Assembly: GCA_937927565.1 (NCBI GenBank)
Contig: CALBDV010000366.1
Coordinates: forward strand, 1 to 15,281
Length of the DNA stretch: 15,281 nucleotides
Direction: 5' to 3'
From: an uncultured Holophagales bacterium
Lineage (GTDB): Bacteria; Acidobacteriota; Thermoanaerobaculia; UBA5066
The notes under the pieces are model-generated. The model ran no database searches. It worked only from the letters and a program-made list of their open reading frames with translations, and was not told the DNA's origin. The position numbers and the translations under genes were made by a program. Below, one piece after another: positions 1-5,953 of the stretch (its first letter is position 1; every line of letters begins with the position of its first letter).

Positions 1-87
1 GACGGCCTCGGCGAGACGGCCCCGGCGAACCTCTACCACTTCGTCGGCTACCCCTCGCTGGCGATCGTCCGATCCGTGCCAGAATAG
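1..87 (+). CDS. 3' end of an unidentified protein gene (partial)
   Basis: An open frame enters from the left edge and ends at TAG (85-87), giving 28 C-terminal residues that finish in LAIVRSVPE. Nearly every codon ends in G or C, as in the certain genes of the window, so I take it as a real coding tail rather than chance. I do not recognise the family. It runs tail to tail with the minus-strand HdrB-like gene, only four bases (88-91) lying between the two stop codons. Confidence 0.5.
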   Translation, partial: DGLGETAPANLYHFVGYPSLAIVRSVPE

Positions 88-106
88 AAAATCAAGACCT
101 GACCCC
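88..106. repeat. Possible dispersed intergenic motif at a convergent junction
   Basis: On the minus strand this reads GGGGTCAGGTCTTGATTTT. It is AT-richer than its surroundings and contains the stop codon and last codons of the HdrB-like gene (V-R-S-stop). From memory, strings of this type recur between genes in many metagenomic bacterial contigs, sometimes near REP-associated (IS200-like) transposases. Only one copy is present here and there is no transposase, so its status as a repeat is unproven. Confidence 0.25.
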
Positions 107-934
107 AAGGGCCTCGGCCACGAGGTCCGTGAAGTAGCGGACGGGAATCGCGAAGCGGGTCCGGAATCTCCGGTTGACCGGCTCCTGGCCGGCCTCGAGG
201 TTGCGCAGGCAGCGGGGGCAGACGACGACGATCACGTCGGCCCCGTGGTCGGCGGCGCTCCGCAGGATCCGGTGGTGGAGCGAGGTGGCAACCTCCTCGC
301 TCGCTTCCGCGGCGCGGCCTCCGCAGCAGTGGGCTTTGAGAGGGAAGTCGACGACCTCGGCGCCGAGGGCCGACAGGATCTCCTCGAGGCGGCCCGGCGG
401 ACCGGGGTTCTCGAGGCCGGGCTCCGGGATCCCGCTCCGCGCCACGAGACAGCCGGTGTACGGCGCGACGCGAAGGTGCGTCAGGGGGTTCGTGACGCGC
501 CGGCGGATCTCGTCGGGGCCGGCGTCCTCGTAGAGGACGTCGAGGAGGTGGCGGACGCGTACGGATCCGGGGTCGAGGGAGAGTCCCGTGACGGCGAGCT
601 CCTCGGCCACCCTGTCCCGGAGGTCGGCGTGCGTCGCGAGAGAGTTCCGTGCGCGAGAGAGGTTTCGGAAGCAGGCGCTGCACGGCGTGACGACGGACGG
701 CGGGACGGAGGCATCCCCCCGCGCCGCGAGCTGCCGGGCCGCCACGGCCAGAAGACGCCCCACCCGGGCGTAGGCCGGGATCGCGTTCATCGCACGGGCC
801 TCCCGGCCGCAGCCTCCGGGCTCCTCGATCTCCTCGAGCGTCAGGCCGAGGGCACTTGCGACCTCGAGGACAGCGTCCTCGCCCGCACCGCCGCCGGGCG
901 GACGCGAGCATCCCGGGTCGTAGCCGTATCGCAC
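92..934 (-). CDS. HdrB-like CCG-domain iron-sulfur protein
   Basis: This resembles subunit B of heterodisulfide reductase, a family that carries two non-cubane [4Fe-4S] clusters on duplicated CCG motifs (Cx~32CCx~36CxxC) and handles thiol/disulfide or related electron transfer. With a GTG start at 934 the protein has 280 residues and begins MRYGYDPGCS, placing its first cysteine at residue 9 as in known HdrB. The second motif is complete: C162, CC203-204 (HCCGG) and C239/C242 (CPRC). The first has C9, C42 and C85/C88 (CSAC), but residue 41 is Gly where family members have Cys. No hdrA, hdrC or flavoprotein gene is adjacent, so the partner is unknown. The frame stays open upstream to a GTG at 1054, but those extra 40 residues look low-complexity and precede the family's usual start. 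A GGAGG sits about 12-14 nt before the chosen GTG, rather far. It could instead be an SdhE/GlpC-like CCG protein. Confidence 0.8.
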   Translation of the reverse strand: MRYGYDPGCSRPPGGGAGEDAVLEVASALGLTLEEIEEPGGCGREARAMNAIPAYARVGRLLAVAARQLAARGDASVPPSVVTPCSACFRNLSRARNSLATHADLRDRVAEELAVTGLSLDPGSVRVRHLLDVLYEDAGPDEIRRRVTNPLTHLRVAPYTGCLVARSGIPEPGLENPGPPGRLEEILSALGAEVVDFPLKAHCCGGRAAEASEEVATSLHHRILRSAADHGADVIVVVCPRCLRNLEAGQEPVNRRFRTRFAIPVRYFTDLVAEALGVRS

Positions 935-938
935 TTCG

Positions 939-953
939 GGAGAACTCTCCTCC
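939..953 (-). promoter_or_regulatory. Ribosome binding site within a small palindrome upstream of the HdrB-like gene
   Basis: Reading on the minus strand, GGAGG (953-949) overlaps GGAGA-GT-TCTCC (950-939), a near-palindrome ending four bases before the chosen GTG. The two-base loop makes it a poor RNA hairpin, so it may equally be a protein-binding half-site pair or chance. It supports a start at 934 only weakly because the spacing is long. Confidence 0.25.
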
Positions 954-1045
954 GTCGCCGATGATTCGCCGCGGCCGCGCGCGGTTCCATGATCCGCTCG
1001 CATCATTTCGGCCTCGCGGGAGCGGGAGGGCCGGACGGGAACGGG

Positions 1046-1073
1046 GCGACTCACGGGGGCCGGAAGCTATACT
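1046..1073 (+). promoter_or_regulatory. Putative promoter of the Ser/Thr kinase gene
   Basis: TATACT at 1068-1073 matches the sigma-70 -10 consensus at five of six positions and stands out in GC-rich sequence. The best -35 at suitable spacing (16 bp) is GCGACT at 1046-1051, which is poor. Transcription would begin near 1080, leaving a leader of about 68 nt before the kinase GTG. Confidence 0.45.
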
Positions 1074-1147
1074 GACGGCTCGACTTCCCGGCAGAATGGA
1101 GACGATCGGCAGGGCGCCGTTCTCGTTGGGCGACCTGGGAGGCGCAC

Positions 1148-2008
<861 letters not shown>

Positions 2009-2177
2009 GCCCGTGGCGGGTCTCCCCGATCCACGGATTCCGGTCCTCTGGAGGGGAGGCGCCACTGGCGCCGCGGGGAGGCCCGTGGCGGGTCTCCCCG
2101 ATCCACGGATTCCGGTCCTCTGGAGGGGAGGCGCCACTGGCGCCGCGGGGAGGCCCGTGGCGGGTCTCCCCGATCCA
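2009..2177. repeat. 72-bp structured tandem repeat, 2.35 copies
   Basis: Two copies (2009-2080 and 2081-2152) are identical over all 72 bases and a third (2153-2177) stops after 25. The array fills the gap between the convergent kinase and CBS genes. Each unit contains two inverted repeats. One has stem CCGTGG-CGGG, loop TCTC and returning arm CCCG-AT-CCACGG (2011-2036 and 2083-2108), with a two-base bulge. The other is GGCGCC-ACT-GGCGCC (2058-2072 and 2130-2144). In the third copy the outer arm keeps only CCA. No T-tract follows either hairpin. The structure may block read-through between the converging genes. The period is a multiple of three, so reading frames stay open through it on both strands, but I do not regard any of them as genes. 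Confidence 0.92.
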
Positions 2178-2179
2178 TT

Positions 2180-2617
2180 TCAGCTGCGGCCGTAGATGTA
2201 CTCGGTCAGGTACTCGACCTTCTGGTGGTCGGCGTCGGCGCGGAAGGCGTTGAGGTCGCCGATCGAGAGCACCCCGAGGAGGCCGTGATCCCCGGCGACC
2301 GGGAGGTGGCGGATCCGGTGTTCCCTCAGGATCGCCTCGATCTCGTCGACCTCCCGGTCCGGGCGGACGACGATCACGTCGACCGTCATGACCTCCTTCA
2401 CGACGGTCGTCGCGGCATCCCGTCCCTGCGCCACGACGCGCCAGAGGACGTCGCGCTCGGTGAAGATGCCCTTGAGGGCGTCTCCGTCGGCGACGACGAG
2501 GGAGCCGATCCTGTGGTCGTGCATGAGGCGGGCGGCGTCCATCACGGTGGCGTCCGGCGAGACGGTGATCACGCCGCCGGACTTCTTCTGGGACAGGAGG
2601 TCGCGTGCGGTCGTCAT
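2180..2617 (-). CDS. CBS-domain pair protein
   Basis: A 145-residue protein consisting of little more than two tandem CBS motifs (about residues 7-65 and 74-132), the module that usually binds adenosine nucleotides and acts as an energy or ligand sensor. Typical motif residues are visible: DATVMDAARLMHDHRIGSL, then GIFTERDVLWRVV, the second start VVKEVMTVDVIVV, and HRIRHLPV with LLGVLSIGDL. No enzymatic or membrane domain is attached, so it belongs to the small stand-alone CBS proteins whose partners are usually unknown. The ATG is supported by a strong promoter just upstream and lacks a clear ribosome binding site. It diverges from the DUF456 gene and converges on the kinase across the 72-bp repeats. 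Confidence 0.93.
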   Translation of the reverse strand: MTTARDLLSQKKSGGVITVSPDATVMDAARLMHDHRIGSLVVADGDALKGIFTERDVLWRVVAQGRDAATTVVKEVMTVDVIVVRPDREVDEIEAILREHRIRHLPVAGDHGLLGVLSIGDLNAFRADADHQKVEYLTEYIYGRS

Positions 2618-2625
2618 GGGGCTCT

Positions 2626-2653
2626 TCTATACGCCCTGGAGCGGGCGAGTCAA
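2626..2653 (-). promoter_or_regulatory. Sigma-70-like promoter of the CBS gene, probably leaderless
   Basis: On the minus strand TTGACT (2653-2648), a 16-bp spacer and TATAGA (2631-2626) form the best promoter match in the window. Only eight bases separate the -10 from the ATG at 2617, so transcription should begin at or within about two bases of the start codon. The absence of a convincing Shine-Dalgarno sequence fits this. Confidence 0.65.
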
Positions 2654-2676
2654 CGCTGTGGCGCAGCGTAGGCGCT

Positions 2677-2685
2677 TGCTATCCT
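2677..2685 (+). promoter_or_regulatory. Extended -10 promoter of the DUF456-pgeF operon, probably leaderless
   Basis: TGCTATCCT is an extended -10 (TGn followed by TATCCT at 2680-2685) with no good -35. Seven bases separate it from the GTG at 2693, and no Shine-Dalgarno sequence is present, which points to a leaderless transcript. It lies back to back with the CBS promoter. Confidence 0.45.
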
Positions 2686-2692
2686 GCTGGCC

Positions 2693-3175
2693 GTGCCGGA
2701 CGCCGCCCTCTGGATCCTCGCCCTCCTTCTCGTCCTCGCTGGAATCGCGGGGGCGATTCTCCCGGCGATCCCGGGCGCCCCGCTCGTCTTCGGCGGCCTC
2801 CTCCTCGGAGCCTTCGTCGACGACTTCACGAAGGTGGGGTGGTTCCCGCTCGTCGTGATCGGGCTCCTGATGGTCCTCACGTTCGTCGTCGACGTCGCGG
2901 CGACGGCGCTCGGAGCGAAGAAGGCCGGGGCGAGCCCTCTCGCCCTCGTGGGCGCCGGCGTCGGGACGATTGCGGGTCTCTTCTTCGGCTTCGTCGGGGT
3001 CCTCGTGGGGCCGTTCGTCGGGGCGGCGCTCGGCGAGTACCTCGCCCGCAAGGACCTGAGGCAGGCGGGGCGGGCCGGCCTCGGCACCTGGCTCGGCATC
3101 GTCCTCGGGAGTGCGGCGAAGATCGCTTTGATGCTCGCGATGGTCGGCGTCTTCGCCGTGGCGTGGCTCGTGTGA
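2693..3175 (+). CDS. DUF456 family membrane protein
   Basis: The 160-residue product is mostly hydrophobic and matches the DUF456 (YqgC-like) family: an N-terminal hydrophobic segment with the loop GAILPAIPGAPLVFGGLL (about residues 20-38), a second span near 50-70, the small-residue-rich GAGVGTIAGLFFGFVGVLVGPFVGAALGE (about 87-115), and a last span near 135-160. The glycine-rich middle is characteristic and suggests tightly packed helices in the inner membrane. The function of the family is not established. Start GTG at 2693 is chosen because it follows directly after an extended -10 and begins just before the first membrane span. The stop overlaps the pgeF start (GTGA), so the two are probably co-translated. 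Confidence 0.88.
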   Translation: MPDAALWILALLLVLAGIAGAILPAIPGAPLVFGGLLLGAFVDDFTKVGWFPLVVIGLLMVLTFVVDVAATALGAKKAGASPLALVGAGVGTIAGLFFGFVGVLVGPFVGAALGEYLARKDLRQAGRAGLGTWLGIVLGSAAKIALMLAMVGVFAVAWLV

Positions 3176-3930
3176 GCGCCCTCGTCTGGCCCGAAGAGGG
3201 AGGGGCGCTCTTCACCGGGCTTCCCGAAGGTGTTACGGCCGGCTTCACGACGCTCACACTCGTACCTGACGACCTCGAGGCGGACGCGGGGGCGCGGCGC
3301 CTCGCGGAGCTCCTCGGTGTGCCTCTGGCTCCCGTCGCGCGGTTGAAGCAGATTCACGGGGCCACGGTCGTCGAGCCGGGGATCCTCCAGCCCGGAGCGG
3401 TCGTCGTCGCAGGCTACGGGGACGCCCTCGTTACGACCCGGCAGGGGCTCGTCGTCGCGATCGCCACCGCCGACTGCGTTCCGGTGGTGCTCGTGGACGT
3501 CGAGGCCGGCGTGCTCGCGGCGCTTCACGCTGGCTGGCGCGGGACGGCGGCGCGCATCGTGGACGCGACCCTCGAAGCCCTCGTGGAGCGTGGGGCGCGC
3601 CCCGACCGCATCTTCGCTCTCTTCGGTCCGTCCATCTCGGGAGACGTCTACGAGGTGGGGCCCGAGGTCCTGGTCGCGCTCGGCGGGACCCTCCCGCCCG
3701 CGGCGGCCCTCCCCGGCCGCGGCGACCGGAGCTGGCTCGACGTGGCGGCGTGCAACGAGGCGGCGCTCCTGGCTCGCGGGGTCCGGGCGGAGCGCATCGT
3801 CCGGCCGCGGCTCTGCACGTTCCGGGAGAACGAACGGTTCTCCTCGTGGAGACGGGACGGCGCGAGCGCGGGCCGGATCTACACCGGGGCCGTGCTCGCA
3901 GAGAAGGTCCCGGCCACGCCGCCCCGCTGA
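3172..3930 (+). CDS. pgeF: PgeF/YfiH family laccase-domain protein (peptidoglycan editing factor)
   Basis: A 252-residue protein of the multicopper-polyphenol-oxidase/YfiH family. Members have been reported as purine-nucleoside-cleaving enzymes, as polyphenol oxidases, and in E. coli as a factor that removes mis-incorporated L-Ser muropeptide precursors. The metal-binding set is visible: H62 in LKQIHG, C102 in TADCVP and H119 in HAGWRG, followed by the family segments FGPSISGDVYEVGPEV and, near the end, FRENERFSSWRRDG...GRIYTG. Length is normal for the family. I chose the GTG at 3172 because it overlaps the DUF456 stop by four bases and begins right before conserved sequence. The frame is open far upstream only as a shadow of the DUF456 gene. 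There is no separate promoter or strong ribosome binding site, implying translational coupling. Confidence 0.93.
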   Translation: MSALVWPEEGGALFTGLPEGVTAGFTTLTLVPDDLEADAGARRLAELLGVPLAPVARLKQIHGATVVEPGILQPGAVVVAGYGDALVTTRQGLVVAIATADCVPVVLVDVEAGVLAALHAGWRGTAARIVDATLEALVERGARPDRIFALFGPSISGDVYEVGPEVLVALGGTLPPAAALPGRGDRSWLDVAACNEAALLARGVRAERIVRPRLCTFRENERFSSWRRDGASAGRIYTGAVLAEKVPATPPR

Positions 3931-3941
3931 GGTCGCAAGGA

Positions 3942-3959
3942 GGGCCCGGGGGCGGGCCC
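3942..3959. terminator. GC-rich hairpin between convergent genes
   Basis: GGGCCC (3942-3947), a six-base loop and GGGCCC (3954-3959) form a strong stem in the 29-bp gap between pgeF and the diguanylate cyclase gene. It abuts the stop codon of the latter. There is no run of T on either strand, so it may act as a bidirectional barrier or need help rather than being a classic intrinsic terminator. Confidence 0.45.
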
Positions 3960-5786
3960 CTATCGTCTCCAGCCGCCGCTTCGAGGAGGGGCGGGCTTCT
4001 CGCGCACCACGACGAAACCCTTCCCCTCGGACTTCGCATCGTAGAGTGCTGCATCGGCAGTGGCGAGAACGGCGGTGGGATCGTGGTGTCCCGCCACGAG
4101 CGCGACGCCGATGCTCGCGCCGACCGGCGGACCGTCGTAGCCGTCGGGCAGGGTGATGGCCGCTGCCCTCGCACAGATCCTCTCGGCCGCGGCCCGGGCC
4201 TCCTCGGCGCCGGTCCCCTCGAGCAGGACGACGAACTCGTCCCCGCCGATCCGTCCGACGAGGTCACCGGGACGGACCGCGTCGAGGAAGAGGCGCGCGA
4301 AGCGGCCCAGGAGCTCGTCCCCGGCGGCGTGCCCCACCCGGTCGTTGACCTCCTTGAAGTTGTCGAGGTCGATCAGGAGGAGGGACGAGGGGAGGCCGCG
4401 CTCGGCCCGGGCGACGAGCCGGGCGAGGTTCTCGTCCACGACGCGGCGATTCGGAAGGTCGGTGAGGGGGTCGTGCCGCGCGAGGTGGACGATCGAATCC
4501 TCGTAGCGTTTCCGCTCGGTCACGTCCAGCTTGACCGCGACGAAGTGGGCGATCTCCCCCTTTTCGTCCCTCACGGGGGTGATCGTCAGGTCCTCGACGT
4601 AGGTCGAGCCGTCCTTGCGGCGGTTCGTCACCTCGCCCTGCCAGGTCCGGCCGGCGAGGATCGTCTTCCAGAGCTCCTCGAAGTACGACCGGGGGTGGAG
4701 GCCTGAATTCTGGATGGACGAGGGCTTCCCGACGGCTTCCTCCCTCGAGAAGCCGGTCAGTGCGGTGAAGGCCGGGTTCACCCACTCGATCGTCCCGTCG
4801 CGGGCCGTGATGACGACCGAGTGCCGGACGCCGTCGAGAGCGAGCGACTGGAGCTCGATCTCGGTGAGTCCGGCCGCGTGGTCGAGGGAAAGCGAAACCT
4901 GCTGCGTCAGGCGACGCAGGAGGTCGACCGTCCTGGCGTCGAAGGCGTCGGGACGGCGGGCGTGGACCGTCAGGGCGCCGAGGACGGTGCCCCGGGCGGT
5001 GAGGGGGAGGGCGATGGAGGCGCCGATCTTCCGGCCCGCATCACGGTTTCTCCAGGTGACGCCGAAGGAAGAGTCCGGTTCGGCCTCGGCCCGCTGGACG
5101 AGTCCCGTCCGAATGGCCGTTCCGGTGATCCCGCCCTCGGGGGAGGGGACGTCCCAGCGGATCTCGTGCGCCGTTGCCCCGGGCGCGTTCGGCCCGGCGA
5201 TGCCGCTCATCCGAACGCTGCCGTCGTTCTGACGCTGGCCGATGGAGACCAGGGCGAAACGGAAGATTCCGGCGACCCGTTCACAGATGAAGGAGTGGAT
5301 CGCGCCGAGAGGCTCGCGCTGGAGGAGCCGGCTGTTGACCTCCGCCAGGAGCGCGAGGACCTCTTCGTTCTGCCGCTCGTCCGTCCGGTCGACGCCGACG
5401 GCCCAGGCGTCCCAGCCGTCGACGGGGTAGCTGATCGAGAGGCTCGACCAGGAGACGGTCTTCACCGATCCGTACTTCGTCGTCAGCTCGATCTCGACGT
5501 TCCGGAATCCCCGTCCGGGCTTCCTCCTCAGCTCGCTCATCCGCGCCCGCTGCCGGGGATCGGGATAGAGCAGGTCGAACACGTTCGCGTTCCCGATCGC
5601 CTCCTGCGCTGTGTAGCCGGTGACCCGTTCGCATTCGCGGTTCCAGAAGACGAACAGCCCCTCCCTGTCCACGGCGCTCACGAGCGCGGGCAGCCCGGCG
5701 AGGACGTGCCGCAGCTCGGACAGCTCTGCCCAGAGCGTCTGGAGCTCGGGAACGTGGTCGAAGCTGAGACCCTCGGGGAGCTTCAT
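3960..5786 (-). CDS. PAS-GAF-PAS diguanylate cyclase (GGDEF)
   Basis: A 608-residue cytoplasmic sensor that should make cyclic di-GMP from two GTP. Domains in order: PAS (about 28-135, with VSAVDREGLFVFWNRECERVTGY), GAF (about 145-300), a second PAS with C-terminal PAC segment (about 312-430, ITARDGTIEWVNPAFTALTGF, ending VTERKRYEDSI), and GGDEF (about 435-595). The cyclase has DPLTDLPNRR (439-448), metal-binding D473 in LIDLDNFK, an intact GGDEF signature (514-518) and an RPGD inhibitory I-site (505-508) at the expected five-residue spacing, so it is probably active and product-inhibited. There is no EAL domain, signal peptide or membrane span. The sensory ligand cannot be read from the sequence. 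ATG at 5786 is preceded by GGAGG three bases away. It is divergent from carB. Confidence 0.95.
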   Translation of the reverse strand: MKLPEGLSFDHVPELQTLWAELSELRHVLAGLPALVSAVDREGLFVFWNRECERVTGYTAQEAIGNANVFDLLYPDPRQRARMSELRRKPGRGFRNVEIELTTKYGSVKTVSWSSLSISYPVDGWDAWAVGVDRTDERQNEEVLALLAEVNSRLLQREPLGAIHSFICERVAGIFRFALVSIGQRQNDGSVRMSGIAGPNAPGATAHEIRWDVPSPEGGITGTAIRTGLVQRAEAEPDSSFGVTWRNRDAGRKIGASIALPLTARGTVLGALTVHARRPDAFDARTVDLLRRLTQQVSLSLDHAAGLTEIELQSLALDGVRHSVVITARDGTIEWVNPAFTALTGFSREEAVGKPSSIQNSGLHPRSYFEELWKTILAGRTWQGEVTNRRKDGSTYVEDLTITPVRDEKGEIAHFVAVKLDVTERKRYEDSIVHLARHDPLTDLPNRRVVDENLARLVARAERGLPSSLLLIDLDNFKEVNDRVGHAAGDELLGRFARLFLDAVRPGDLVGRIGGDEFVVLLEGTGAEEARAAAERICARAAAITLPDGYDGPPVGASIGVALVAGHHDPTAVLATADAALYDAKSEGKGFVVVREKPAPPRSGGWRR

Positions 5787-5843
5787 GGACCTCCGGGAGC
5801 GGGGACGTGGCGAAAGCGTACTCGCACGTGGACTCGGAGCGAA

Positions 5844-5872
5844 ATGATGGGAACCGGGTGCCCCGGAGTCAA
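5844..5872 (-). promoter_or_regulatory. Putative promoter of the diguanylate cyclase gene
   Basis: On the minus strand TTGACT (5872-5867), a 17-bp spacer and CATCAT (5849-5844) make a reasonable sigma-70-type promoter. Transcription would start near 5837, giving a leader of about 50 nt that carries the GGAGG ribosome binding site. Unlike the carB and CBS promoters this one is clearly leadered. Confidence 0.45.
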
Positions 5873-5940
5873 GCGCTAGTTTCCCGCGGTCGAGGCCGGA
5901 CGTGGCCGGGTGGCGCAGCGGCGACCCGGGGTGGTTCCCG

Positions 5941-5953
5941 TAGACTCCGGCGC
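5941..5953 (+). promoter_or_regulatory. -10 box of a probable leaderless carB promoter
   Basis: TAGACT (5941-5946) fits the TANNNT pattern and lies seven bases before the GTG at 5954, the same spacing as at the DUF456 gene. No recognisable -35 and no Shine-Dalgarno sequence precede the start. Transcription would begin at or next to the start codon and would presumably cover the whole carB-ligase-ligase-LytM operon. Confidence 0.4.

Noticed and set aside
935..1054. N-terminal extension of the HdrB-like protein to GTG 1054 or to ATG near 1006
   Set aside because: The extra residues are low-complexity and place the first cysteine far from its family position; GTG 934 gives C9 as in HdrB. I remain only moderately sure of this start.
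2013..2195. A small plus-strand frame encoding 24-residue repeats across the tandem array
   Set aside because: The 72-bp period is a multiple of three, so frames on both strands stay open automatically. There is no ribosome binding site, and both flanking genes end at the array.
5807..5953. Extension of CarB upstream of 5954 in the open frame
   Set aside because: The added 49 residues do not resemble CarB and would cross the region holding the divergent promoters; GTG 5954 gives the normal family N-terminus and length.
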